Counted from the first letter of the stretch, positions 1-6,650 are shown. The stretch: DNA of 8,017 bases from CAVPRW01 sp046727435 [NCBI: bacterium] (GCA_046727435.1 JBKPCR010000551.1:1-8017), one strand, 5' to 3'. The notes: generated from the sequence alone by a model not told the origin. Made by a program: numbers and translations.

Positions 1-2
1 AC

Positions 3-227
3 GAGAACACCTTGACCCTGCGCGGCGAACGCAAGCCGGATCCGCAGGTCAAGGAGGGGCAGTACTACCGGCAGGAGCGGATGTATGGCCCCTTCCAGCG
101 CACCTTCAGGCTGCCCACCCCGGTGGACACCGAGAAGGTGCAGGCCACGTATCGGGATGGGCTCCTGGAGCTCAGGCTGCCCAAGAGCGAAGCGGCCAAA
201 GCGAAGCGCGTTACGATCTCGGGCTAA
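3..227 (+). CDS. Small heat shock protein Hsp20, 3' part only
   Basis: This is the C-terminal 74 residues of an Hsp20/alpha-crystallin chaperone; the 5' part lies before the window. The frame is open from base 3 (residues ENTLTLRGERK) and stops at TAA 225-227. Visible family features are the beta strand LTLRGERK, the segment YYRQERMYGPFQRTFRLP, which corresponds to the dimer-loop and following strand of bacterial Hsp20s, and DGLLELRLPK, matching the conserved G-x-L near the end of the alpha-crystallin domain. The tail VTI resembles the I-x-I/V motif that docks on a neighbouring dimer. Family members are ATP-independent cytosolic holdases. It is similar to, but clearly different from, the complete Hsp20 at 2565-3008, so the island carries two paralogues. 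The next reading frame begins only 15 bases downstream, suggesting co-transcription. Confidence 0.9.
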   Translation, partial: ENTLTLRGERKPDPQVKEGQYYRQERMYGPFQRTFRLPTPVDTEKVQATYRDGLLELRLPKSEAAKAKRVTISG

Positions 228-242
228 CGGCTGGCGGAAGCC

Positions 243-452
243 ATGGCCATAGATGAACGCACGACCGGCACCAAAGATGCGCACGACGACGTCGTGAGCA
301 GGCTCTAACACACGCTCCGGGGAGCCGACACCGGATCGAGCTTTCTGCGGGATGCCGAGCGGAGCGGCGACTGGGAGCCCGGCCAGGTTTTCCGCGGGGC
401 CTCGGTCGCCTACCGCCAGCCAGCCGACCGGGGCTAGGGACTCCCGCGGTAA
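243..452 (+). pseudogene. Remnant of a ~69-aa helical protein with two in-frame stops
   Basis: A single reading frame from ATG 243 to TAA 450-452 looks protein-like but is broken by TAA at 306-308 and TAG at 435-437. Read through, it gives MAIDERTTGTKDAHDDVVSRL, stop, then HTLRGADTGSSFLRDAERSG, continuing DWEPGQVFRGASVAYRQPAD, RG, stop, GLPR. I recall short conserved bacterial proteins with the pattern YHxLxGAxT...DAExxGDxELxxFFR...RAxxAKxLL. Both stops fall where that pattern has Tyr (TAC/TAT to TAA) and Lys (AAG to TAG), which favours a real gene recently inactivated. This resemblance is from memory, without a search. It starts 15 bases after the hsp20 stop, so it was probably the next gene of that operon. 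Alternatives are a chance frame, consensus errors, or distant kinship to four-helix PA2169-type proteins. Confidence 0.42.
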
Positions 453-648
453 CACTGGCAATAGGGTGGAATCGCCGGGGACAGCTCACGGGAGGCGATC
501 TCGACACCTGGGCCAGCGGCCGGCCTCTTCGCCCGCGACGCCAACCAGGTGGGATGGTTGCGTTGGGTCTGCTCATGCCACGCGCCACAACACCGCTTAC
601 ACCAGTCGAGCGCCATCGCAGGGAGCGGGATTGCACCTTCTGTCCGGC
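453..648 (+). other. Intergenic stretch before the first PPOX gene
   Basis: No supportable gene. Frames open on both strands here read as GC-rich shadow without any recognisable domain. One of them continues in frame into the PPOX gene downstream, but it lacks a ribosome binding site of its own. I found no convincing sigma70 pair. Confidence 0.5.
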
Positions 649-654
649 AAGGAG
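649..654 (+). promoter_or_regulatory. Shine-Dalgarno site fixing the start at 663
   Basis: AAGGAG lies 8 bases before ATG 663. The open frame extends upstream to 549, but no comparable site precedes that start, so 663 is preferred. Confidence 0.75.
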
Positions 655-662
655 CACAGGCT

Positions 663-1151
663 ATGGATCCTTTGACTGCTGAGCATGTCGTGGCCGTCGC
701 CAAGGCCATACTCGAGACGGCAGATGTCTGCTTTTTGATCACGCAAGGAGAGGCCGGAGGGGCCAGCGCTCGGCTGATGCAACACTTCACGCCGGAGGCG
801 GACTTGACGCTTTGGTTTGGGACCAGTGCCGCCTCCCGCAAAGTCCACGAGCTACGCAGCCCGCCTCGGGCGACCGTGGCGTGCCAGGATCCGAGGCGAC
901 CAGCCTATGTGGTCTTGGCTGGGGTGGTCACCGTGGAGGAGCGGGCGCGGCAGTGGTGGCGATATTGGCGGCATGAGTGGCAGACATTCTGGCCTGACGG
1001 GCCGATGGGAGCTGACTATCTCCTCTTGCGGTTTGCCTGCGAGCGGATTGAGGTGCTGAGCGTCGAGGCCGGGATGCCACCACCGCCATACGGCTGGCGG
1101 GCGGCCGTCGTGGTCCGACGTGGAGGCGGGTGGCAGCTGGAACGCGGGTAG
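663..1151 (+). CDS. PPOX-family FMN-binding-fold protein, general stress protein 26-like
   Basis: The 162-aa product resembles the pyridoxamine 5'-phosphate oxidase-like split-barrel family, subgroup general stress protein 26. Such proteins bind FMN or related flavins in the cytosol, and their substrates are mostly unknown. Family-like stretches are DVCFLITQGEAGGASARLMQ (residues 21-40; the SARLM segment follows the first barrel strands), LTLWFGTSAASRKVHEL (48-64; typical of the flavin-phosphate region) and AYVVLAGVVTVEE (81-93), followed by the helix with the W-rich segment QWWRYWRHEWQTFWPDGP (97-114) and a final strand YLLLRFACERIEVL (119-132). Length is normal for the family. It precedes a second, differently built PPOX gene by 93 bases on the same strand. 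True PdxH activity is unlikely, because the family is diverse and this is the short stress-type form. Confidence 0.8.
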   Translation: MDPLTAEHVVAVAKAILETADVCFLITQGEAGGASARLMQHFTPEADLTLWFGTSAASRKVHELRSPPRATVACQDPRRPAYVVLAGVVTVEERARQWWRYWRHEWQTFWPDGPMGADYLLLRFACERIEVLSVEAGMPPPPYGWRAAVVVRRGGGWQLERG

Positions 1152-1194
1152 ATGGGTCAACCGTCCGGCGGGTGTGCAGACCCCCGCTCAGGAG

Positions 1195-1206
1195 GACTCT
1201 AGAGTC
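1195..1206. repeat. 12-bp perfect palindrome between the two PPOX genes
   Basis: GACTCTAGAGTC is perfectly self-complementary and sits 38 bases before the next start codon. It could be a dimeric-regulator site or chance; no second copy was noticed in the window. Confidence 0.35.
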
Positions 1207-1244
1207 GGCATGCTCGCCTTCGTGTCTAGGGGAGGGACGTCCGT

Positions 1245-1700
1245 ATGCAGCCGGACACCGAACGATTCATTCTCGACATGTTACAGGCGCACAATATTCT
1301 GACGCTCGCGACCATCCGCGAGGACGGGTATCCGCAGGCCACGACGGTGGGGTATGTGCACGAGGGCCTGACCCTGTACATCGGAACTTTTGCCCAAGCC
1401 CAGAAAGTCACCAATATTCGGCGCTGCCCCAAAGTCTCCCTCACGATCGACAAGGACTACGACGATTGGAGTCAGATCAAAGGGCTGTCAATGGGGGGCA
1501 CGGCAGAAATCCTCACGGACCCCAAGGCCATCGCACGCGTGGCCGCTCTCTTCACCGCCAAGTTTCCGCAGATCGCGGCGCTGTCGGTACCAATAGACCC
1601 TGCGACCGTCGTCTTCCTGAAGATCACACCCAGAGTGATTTCCGTACTGGACTATACCAAGGGCTTTGGACACACGACACTGGTCTCACTCGACGCGTGA
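1245..1700 (+). CDS. Pyridoxamine 5'-phosphate oxidase family (PPOX) flavin-binding protein
   Basis: The 151-aa product has the order expected for a PPOX split barrel: an N-terminal helix (residues 4-15), strand NILTLATIREDGYPQATTVG (17-36, with the classic T-x-R-xDGxPx pattern), strand LTLYIGTFAQAQKVTNIRR (42-60; flavin-phosphate contact region), strand KVSLTIDKDYDDW (63-75), and IKGLSMGGTAEIL (78-90; the G-x-x-x-x-G-x-A motif that follows a barrel strand), then a helix and closing strands VVFLKITPRVISVLDYTKG (122-140). The start is set by AGGGGAGGGA at 1228-1237, 8 bases before the ATG. Such proteins use FMN, F420 or heme-type ligands; which one applies here cannot be told. It shares the fold with the gene at 663-1151 but little sequence, so the pair is not a recent duplication. 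Confidence 0.85.
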   Translation: MQPDTERFILDMLQAHNILTLATIREDGYPQATTVGYVHEGLTLYIGTFAQAQKVTNIRRCPKVSLTIDKDYDDWSQIKGLSMGGTAEILTDPKAIARVAALFTAKFPQIAALSVPIDPATVVFLKITPRVISVLDYTKGFGHTTLVSLDA

Positions 1701-1765
1701 GGCCGCACGACGCTAATCTGGAATTGGGGTGGGGGCGAAAAATACTCGGTCACATCTAGAGCTTA

Positions 1766-2101
1766 ATGCGTCGTTGCAGCGGAGAACCGGATAACGAGGT
1801 CGTTCGATCCAGGGATGGCTGGCCCATCCCCGACGGATCGGGGATGGGCTCTGAAGATAGGTGTTACGGACCGCAAGACGGTGAGCCTCTGCTGCAACCG
1901 GTCATGCGTGCTGGCCAGCGTCTGGGGCTAGTGCTCTCGTTGGACGAGATACGCCAGTATGCAATCGCCGAGCTGGCACGCCTGCCCGAGCATCTGCGCC
2001 AGCTGCAGGTCGACGCACCGTATGCGGTCTCGATCGCGAAAGCCCTCCGTGACTCGGCCGAGGCCGTGGACCGGCGTACAACCTCGTCATCACCGCGTTA
2101 G
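1766..2101 (+). pseudogene. C-terminal remnant of nicotinate phosphoribosyltransferase
   Basis: The open frame encodes 111 residues. Residues ~38-102 read like the extreme C-terminus of nicotinate phosphoribosyltransferase (NAD salvage): DGEPLLQPVMRAGQRL (38-53), then LDEIRQYAIAELARLPEHLR (59-78), then VDAPYAVSIAKALRDSAEAV (82-101). The family ends in the pattern GEPLLxPVMxGGxRL, LxxIRxxAxxxLxxLPxxLRxL, YxVxxSxxL. The preceding NEVVRSRDG (10-18) and SEDRCYGP (29-36) may also belong to it. Complete enzymes exceed 400 residues, so the catalytic core with the phosphoribosyl diphosphate and nicotinate sites is absent. No Shine-Dalgarno sequence precedes ATG 1766. I read this as a 5'-truncated gene fragment; expression as an isolated C-terminal domain is possible but unsupported. 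Recognition is from memory of the family. Confidence 0.6.
1812..1849. repeat. Hairpin with two competing pairings
   Basis: GCCCATCCCC (1822-1831) and GGGGATGGGC (1840-1849) form a perfect 10-bp stem with an 8-base loop. An upstream GGGATGG (1812-1818) can pair instead with CCATCCC (1824-1830). No T-tract follows, so this is not a standard intrinsic terminator. It lies inside the nicotinate phosphoribosyltransferase remnant, so it may be coincidental GC-rich structure. Confidence 0.45.
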
Positions 2102-2549
2102 CCAGTGCCTCTCCCCATAGTATCCCCACTTCGCTGATAGCCTGCGGGACATTGGAGGACAGGAGAAGGCTGTCTATCCTGCCGCCAGCCGCAGGAATGT
2201 GCATCGTCCTTGGGACGCAATGGCATCCCATGAGACGTCTTGTCCCACCGGCATATCCTCCCCCGATGCCCGGACCGCTGTCCTCCCCCGTAGATCCTGA
2301 CTATTGCGAGAGCGACACGCGCGATGACCGCGGCCTTGGACGGCAAGAACCTTGCACCGAACCGCGGGTAGCATGGGCAGTTGGGTGTGGCACTCGACCG
2401 CATCAACATCAAGGCTTCTTCCTCCGCCCTGGTGGCCCTTCCGTCCCAGAGGGGCCAGGGCCCAGGTGGACATCGATCCCGTGGAGCGCGACAAGGACGC
2501 TCCAGGACGGGGCGGGGGATGCCGGCGTGGACAGCGATAGACCACATGG
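2102..2549. other. Gene-poor stretch upstream of hsp20
   Basis: I see no supportable gene. A short frame at 2324-2371 (MTAALDGKNLAPNRG) is only 15 codons and unconvincing. Minus-strand open frames here run on antisense into hsp20 and read as low-quality Arg/Pro/Gly-rich shadow. No strong sigma70 pair, heat-shock sigma pattern or terminator was found, though the promoter of the downstream hsp20 should lie here. Confidence 0.5.
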
Positions 2550-2558
2550 AAAGGAGGT
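2550..2558 (+). promoter_or_regulatory. Strong Shine-Dalgarno site of hsp20
   Basis: AAAGGAGGT, close to the full anti-SD complement, lies 6 bases before ATG 2565. It predicts high translation, fitting an abundant chaperone. Confidence 0.85.
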
Positions 2559-2564
2559 AGGACA

Positions 2565-3008
2565 ATGGCGCTGGTACCGTGGAGACCCTTCGAAGATTTC
2601 GGCACGTTGCGCCGCGAGATGGATCGACTCTTGGAGCGCTTCTTCGGTGAACCGGTTGGTCCGGAGCGGCCTACCGGCATGTGGACACCGCGCACGGACG
2701 TGACGGAGACGAAAGACAGTGTGAGCATCACGGCCGAGCTTCCCGGACTGGAGGCCAAAGACGTGGAGGTGTCGGTCTCCGGGGACATGTTGACCATCAA
2801 AGGCGAGAAGAAGGCGGAGAAAGAGGAGAAGGATGAGTACCACCATGTGGTGGAGCGCACCTATGGCGCCTTCTCCCGCATGGTGCGATTGCCGGCGCCG
2901 GTGGCCGCGGACGAGATCAAGGCCACCTTCAAGAATGGGGGGCTCACGGTGACGCTGCCGAAGACGGAGGAGGCCAAGGCGAAGGCGATTCCGGTCACCG
3001 TAGAATAG
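2565..3008 (+). CDS. Small heat shock protein Hsp20 (alpha-crystallin family)
   Basis: The complete 147-aa product is a class A-like bacterial small heat shock protein, an ATP-independent cytosolic holdase that binds unfolding proteins in oligomers. The N-terminal arm MALVPWRPFEDFGTLRREMD (1-20) is typical. The alpha-crystallin domain spans roughly residues 42-133 and starts with PRTDVTETKDSVSITAELPG (42-61), in which A-x-LPG is a family hallmark. Then come VEVSVSGDMLTIKGEKK (67-83), the dimer-loop segment DEYHHVVERTYGAFSRMVRL (90-109) and the G-x-L signature GGLTVTLPK (125-133). The C-terminal IPV (142-144) is an I-x-V form of the oligomerisation motif. It is one of two hsp20 genes in the window. 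Downstream, usp starts 172 bases later, so the two may be separately transcribed. Confidence 0.96.
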   Translation: MALVPWRPFEDFGTLRREMDRLLERFFGEPVGPERPTGMWTPRTDVTETKDSVSITAELPGLEAKDVEVSVSGDMLTIKGEKKAEKEEKDEYHHVVERTYGAFSRMVRLPAPVAADEIKATFKNGGLTVTLPKTEEAKAKAIPVTVE

Positions 3009-3028
3009 CGGCCCTCCACCACCCACCA

Positions 3029-3070
3029 GCCATCAGCGCCGCGCCCACCGTGCAGAGGGGGCCTGATGGC
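3029..3070. repeat. Inverted repeat between hsp20 and usp
   Basis: GCCATCAG (3029-3036) and CTGATGGC (3063-3070) are perfectly complementary across a 26-base GC-rich loop, 21 bases after the hsp20 stop. There is no T-tract, so it could protect the mRNA 3' end or support Rho-type termination, or be chance. Confidence 0.35.
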
Positions 3071-3180
3071 CGGATCAGCTCGTGCGGTGAGACTAACGAC
3101 ACAGCCGCACAGGCCACCCCGAGAGCGGAAGTGTGAAGATGACGTGGAACAGTGGCTCAGGGCGCAGAGGAGCGACAACG

Positions 3181-3684
3181 ATGGATGTGCAGAACATTTT
3201 GGTGCCGATTGACTATTCCGATGACTCCCAGCAGGCGTTGCACTGGGGGGCCAGTCTGGCCGGGAAATATGGGGCGAAGCTCCTGCTGCTGCATGTCATT
3301 CCGACGGCGGTGGAGGAGGTGTATCCAGAGGCGACCGGGTGGCTGAGCCCGACGCCGTCGTATTATGAATTCAGGGCCCCTGGCATCTGGACGAAGCGTC
3401 CGCTCATCATCGACCGCGTGGATACAGCCCACACGGAATTGCGGGACTTCGCCTCCAAGCACCTGAAGGACGCCGTACCGGCCCAGGTGCACATTGCCGT
3501 GGGGAAACCATCGGAAGAGATCTTGCGGGTGGCGCGAGAGGAGGGGGTCGACCTCATTATCATGGGCACCCATGGGCGCACCGGCGTGCGGCATCTCCTG
3601 CTCGGCAGTGTAGCGGAAGACGTGACTCGCCACGCCCCCTGTCCGGTGTTCACGGTCCATATCAAGGCCCCAGGAGCATCCTAA
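3181..3684 (+). CDS. Universal stress protein, UspA family
   Basis: The 167-aa product is a single-domain universal stress protein of the ATP-binding type, a cytosolic dimer tied to survival under starvation, hypoxia or other stress. The N-terminal strand NILVPIDYSDDSQQAL (5-20) carries the conserved Asp at residue 11; then come the helix to residue 31, strand AKLLLLHVIP (32-41), a longer than usual insert (~42-80), and strand AQVHIAVGKPSEEIL (101-115). The nucleotide signature G-x2-G-x9-G-S is complete: GTHG at 129-132 and GS at 142-143. The end HAPCPVFTV (151-159) is the usual final strand. The start is chosen because AGAGGAG (3166-3172) lies 8 bases before ATG 3181; the frame is open back to 3133 but lacks such a site. 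A broken relative lies at 7296-7788. Confidence 0.94.
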   Translation: MDVQNILVPIDYSDDSQQALHWGASLAGKYGAKLLLLHVIPTAVEEVYPEATGWLSPTPSYYEFRAPGIWTKRPLIIDRVDTAHTELRDFASKHLKDAVPAQVHIAVGKPSEEILRVAREEGVDLIIMGTHGRTGVRHLLLGSVAEDVTRHAPCPVFTVHIKAPGAS

Positions 3685-3764
3685 TGCACGTGCGGAGGGC
3701 GAACGGCTATGAGACAGCGTCAGCGATGACGAGGCAGGCATGGCGGGCTGTAGCCGAGAGACGG

Positions 3765-3773
3765 TGATATAAA
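3765..3773 (+). promoter_or_regulatory. Possible extended -10 promoter element
   Basis: TGATATAAA fits an extended -10 (TGn plus TATAAA). No good -35 is seen 17 bases upstream. Transcription would start just before the Shine-Dalgarno site of the gene at 3796, giving a very short leader. Confidence 0.3.
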
Positions 3774-3795
3774 CCCTGCATCCGAGGAGATCATC

Positions 3796-4074
3796 ATGCA
3801 GTTGCCGTTGCAATTAACCGTCCGAGACCTCTCGCTTTCCGAGGCGGCAGAGGCCGATATCCACGCCAAGGCGGCGCATCTCGATACCTATTACGACGGC
3901 ATCATGAGCTGCCGGGTGGTCGTGGAAGGGCCTGGCCGGCACCACCGCAGAGGGCCGTTCACCGTGCGCATCGATCTGAGCGTGCCCGGGGCCGAGGTAG
4001 ACTTTGTCGAAGAGCCCGGGGAGAAGGGTCCACAGGCCAGCACGGTGGCCATCGCAGGCATTTCCGGCTTGTGA
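3796..4074 (+). CDS. Ribosome hibernation promoting factor-like protein (HPF/RaiA family), C-terminus probably truncated
   Basis: The 92-aa product begins like members of the HPF/RaiA (sigma-54 modulation) family, which bind the small ribosomal subunit and silence translation in resting cells. Recognisable parts are strand QLPLQLTVRDLSLSEAAEAD (2-21), the first helix ADIHAKAAHLDTYYDGIMSC (20-39), strand CRVVVEGPGRHHRRG (39-53; the basic HH segment is typical) and FTVRIDLSVPGAEVDFVEEP (55-74). Homologues continue with HEDVYVAIRDAFDAxRRQLE, the second helix. Here only TVAIAGISGL and a stop remain. A nearby frame reads AFPACEVFIL, suggesting a small deletion around 4055 that shifted the frame. 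Start: GAGGAG (3784-3789), 6 bases before the ATG. It may be partly functional or a pseudogene. Confidence 0.72.
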   Translation: MQLPLQLTVRDLSLSEAAEADIHAKAAHLDTYYDGIMSCRVVVEGPGRHHRRGPFTVRIDLSVPGAEVDFVEEPGEKGPQASTVAIAGISGL

Positions 4075-4220
4075 GGTTTTCATCCTATAAGCACCGAGAT
4101 GGTCGGGACCCTCACAGCATCTCCCATCCTGAAACGGTTGGCTCCATCAGCAGAGATACACCTGTAAACAGGATCCCGCGGTACCAGGCAGGCCAAGTGT
4201 CCCAACGCCACAGAAGTTTT
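4075..4220. other. Convergent intergenic region
   Basis: This separates the plus-strand hibernation-factor-like gene from the minus-strand TPR gene. A T6 run at 4217-4222 is not preceded by a stable hairpin on either strand, so no intrinsic terminator is called. Confidence 0.5.
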
Positions 4221-6530
4221 TTAGAGCCTGCTGCCTTCCCCGCCTGGTAGCTCCACACGCCCGAGGACGGAATCGGCCTGGCCGAGGTGGCGCTCGACCT
4301 CCGCCACCGCGTTCCGGAGGCGCTCGGCGTCTGGACCTTGGGCCTGAGCCGCCGCATGGGCGATGCCTTCGATAGCCCGCCGGTTCACGGCGAGCCCTAC
4401 AGCTGAGCCCTTCTCGAAATTGAGGGTGATCGAATTGTCAAGCAACGCTAGTGCCTCTCCGAGCCGGCCCATACGGCTGTACAAGTCTGCCAGGGCGGCC
4501 GTTGAACGCGCCAGCCCGATGACGTCCCCGAGCTGACGCTGCAGCATGAGCGCGGCCGATAAGCGTTCCTGCGCTGCCGCCGGTTGTCCTCGCTGCAACT
4601 CGATGCGGCCCATAGTTTCCCAGACCCGCGCCAGCGCTAGGCGTTGCCCGAGGTGTTGATACGCCTGCTCCGCCGCGCGCAAATATTCCAGGCTCATCGC
4701 ATAGGCGTCCGCCTCTCGACCCGGACGGATGGGCGCGTGCAGTGGCAGGCGGGCTAACAAGTGATGGGTTTCGGCCAGTTCCTCGGCCGCCACCGCTTCA
4801 TTCGGCTGCGCGCGCAGACGCCCTTCGAACAGTTTGCGCGACTCCTCCAGCAAGTGAGTCGCACGGACAGGATCTCCCAGGCGCACGTAAACCGCCGCTT
4901 GATCGTTGAGCAGGGAAGCGGCCAGCAGGGGCTCGCCAGCGGCGAGCAGCCGACGACTGACGTCCGTCAACTCCGCAAGCGCGCCTTCCAGGGACTCCGG
5001 ATCTCCCAGCTCATAACATATCCCAGCCGTCGTCGCCGCCAGCTGTGCGGCAACGTCTGCGGGCGCCTCGTCGGGCAGAGACGACCGAGCCGCCTCGATC
5101 GACCTTAGGGCCTCTTGCAGTGTAAAGGGAGCGCCCGCGAGAGCCCCATGCCATTGGAGCCCTGCCCGCTCGAGCAGGAGCTGGGTGCGGAGCAGGGCCC
5201 GGCGCGGAGATGTGGGGAGTCCGTCGAGCACATGCAGCGCTTGCGCAGTCAAGCTATAGGCGCGCCGCGCGTCGCCGTGCGACGCCGCCTCACGAACGGC
5301 GGCGAGGTACTGTTCAACCGCAGCCTCCGTGCGCCCGGCGGCCTGTAAATGCGCCGCCGCTCGCGTTTGGTCTGCGGGAGCGCTGGAGGGAGGTGCCGTG
5401 TCTGCCGTTCTCAACCATGGTGCGACAGGGGGTGGGCTGGTATCACCGACGGCCGCTGGCCTCGTCAGCTCCTGGGCTGGCTGTGGCGGCGGTTCCGAGT
5501 GCTGCCTCGATTCGAATAGCTCAGCATAGTTCGCGAGCGGTCGAGGGGCTTGCCCCTCGGCCCTAGGCCTGTCGACCCGCTCCTCGCGTTGGGCTGACGT
5601 CGCCTCCGGCAACACGGGCGCGGACTCCTCTTCCCGTGTTCTTCCCTCGGCCCGTGGCGGTGCAGCCCGGCCCTCTCTTACCCGTCCGCGGCTGAGCATC
5701 TCACCGAGTCGCGCGTGCCAGAAGTTGAGGAGTGACGGCAGCATTCGACTTCGGAGCACCTCAACGGCTTCGGGAGGCAGCGAGAACCGCGCGTCCCCCC
5801 GGTCAATCAGCGGAGCGCCCACATCCGCGGCCGCCTGCAATCGTTCCAGCACAGACGCGAGCGGCTCATCGAGCAGTCTCGCGACCAGATCTGCTTCAAA
5901 TGTTGCCCCACAGACAGACCCAGCCCGCAGCACGCGAACCACGTCGGACGGCAGCGATTCCCACGCAAAGGGGGTCGACGCCTCGGGGGCGGAGACATCT
6001 ACACCCATCTCAGTTATGCCATCATTCTGACTCGTCTGGCGTATGAGGTTGATCAGCTCAGCCACTCGCCCCTGTGGCCTATCACGGACGGTCAGCAGCA
6101 GCGGCAGGCGCAACCACCCTGGGCGCTGCAGTATGTGGACGAGGCTTTCCACCGTCGGCTCATCGGCGGCATCAATGCCCTCGAACACGAGGACCGCGTG
6201 TCCTACGCTGTGGTCGGCAAGCCGGTTACATGCCTCGACCAGCTGAGCCTCAAGGGCAGGTCCGGGGAGATCTCCAAAAAGCCGACGTCGGAGCCCTGCC
6301 TCGAGTTGACCAGGTGTCGGCCCCGAGAACAGCAGCTCTTCGCCGAGGAGTTGCCCAACCTTACGGCGTGCGGCATCCAAGGGACCGCCACTACTACCGG
6401 GGGCATCGCAGCTCACCTGGATGACCTTCAGGTCACTCGGGGCTGGTGGCAGCATGCCCGGCCCGATCATCACCGCATGTCCGCCTGAGCGGACACGCTC
6501 CCACACGGCATCCCAGAGATGACTTATCAT
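4221..6530 (-). CDS. NTPase-like domain plus TPR-repeat protein, Walker A not recognisable
   Basis: The 769-aa product seems cytosolic (no signal peptide or membrane segment seen). Residues ~1-270 read like the ATPase module of AAA_16/STAND-type regulators: a strand GHAVMIGPG (17-25), Walker B-like HAVLVFEGID (111-120), a sensor-like strand RLPLLLTVRD (141-150), and a winged-helix-like part with LPSDVVRVLRAGSVCGATFE (193-212). The glycine-rich GKS/T loop expected after residue 22 is missing; GPGMLPPAPSDLK stands there. Residues ~283-388 are a disordered Pro/Arg/Glu-rich linker. Residues ~389-715 are helical, TPR-like repeats, e.g. AGRTEAAVEQYLAA (398-411), YVRLGDPVRATHLLEESRKL (548-567), LQRGQPAAAQERLSAALMLQ (645-664) and YSRMGRLGEALALLDNSITL (684-703). 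The start has AAAAGGGGGG 6 bases upstream on the minus strand. A scaffold or signal-transduction role is inferred; its partners are unknown. Confidence 0.85.
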   Translation of the reverse strand: MISHLWDAVWERVRSGGHAVMIGPGMLPPAPSDLKVIQVSCDAPGSSGGPLDAARRKVGQLLGEELLFSGPTPGQLEAGLRRRLFGDLPGPALEAQLVEACNRLADHSVGHAVLVFEGIDAADEPTVESLVHILQRPGWLRLPLLLTVRDRPQGRVAELINLIRQTSQNDGITEMGVDVSAPEASTPFAWESLPSDVVRVLRAGSVCGATFEADLVARLLDEPLASVLERLQAAADVGAPLIDRGDARFSLPPEAVEVLRSRMLPSLLNFWHARLGEMLSRGRVREGRAAPPRAEGRTREEESAPVLPEATSAQREERVDRPRAEGQAPRPLANYAELFESRQHSEPPPQPAQELTRPAAVGDTSPPPVAPWLRTADTAPPSSAPADQTRAAAHLQAAGRTEAAVEQYLAAVREAASHGDARRAYSLTAQALHVLDGLPTSPRRALLRTQLLLERAGLQWHGALAGAPFTLQEALRSIEAARSSLPDEAPADVAAQLAATTAGICYELGDPESLEGALAELTDVSRRLLAAGEPLLAASLLNDQAAVYVRLGDPVRATHLLEESRKLFEGRLRAQPNEAVAAEELAETHHLLARLPLHAPIRPGREADAYAMSLEYLRAAEQAYQHLGQRLALARVWETMGRIELQRGQPAAAQERLSAALMLQRQLGDVIGLARSTAALADLYSRMGRLGEALALLDNSITLNFEKGSAVGLAVNRRAIEGIAHAAAQAQGPDAERLRNAVAEVERHLGQADSVLGRVELPGGEGSRL

Positions 6531-6650
6531 TCGCTGCCCCCCTTTTGCCGTCCATCTATCTTCGCTCGGTCGCTGTCACCGTATTACGCTGCACTCTCGC
6601 GGAGTTGGCCCCGCATGCCGATCTCTTGCCTTTCGCAACACGTGGGCATG

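Noticed and set aside
211-848. Overlapping minus-strand open frames of 83-148 codons and a 107-codon plus frame
   Set aside because: Arg/Pro/Ser-rich translations without family features, no ribosome binding sites, antisense to or offset from better-supported genes; typical of GC-rich DNA.
1802-1810. GTTCGATCC, similar to a tRNA T-loop
   Set aside because: The flanking bases do not form a 5-bp T-stem and no anticodon arm or acceptor stem can be built around it.
2098-3026. Long minus-strand frames (155, 228 and 205 codons) across the hsp20 region
   Set aside because: They are antisense to a clear hsp20 gene and have shadow-like composition.
3157-3813. 218-codon minus-strand frame opposite usp
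   Set aside because: Lies antisense to an unmistakable UspA gene with a good ribosome binding site; no domain recognised.
4217-4222. T6 run in the convergent intergenic region as an intrinsic terminator
   Set aside because: No stable GC hairpin directly precedes it on the plus strand, nor in the right place for the minus-strand gene.
4112-4357. 81-codon minus-strand frame running past the stop of the TPR gene
   Set aside because: Mostly overlaps the TPR gene in another frame, with no ribosome binding site or recognisable domain.
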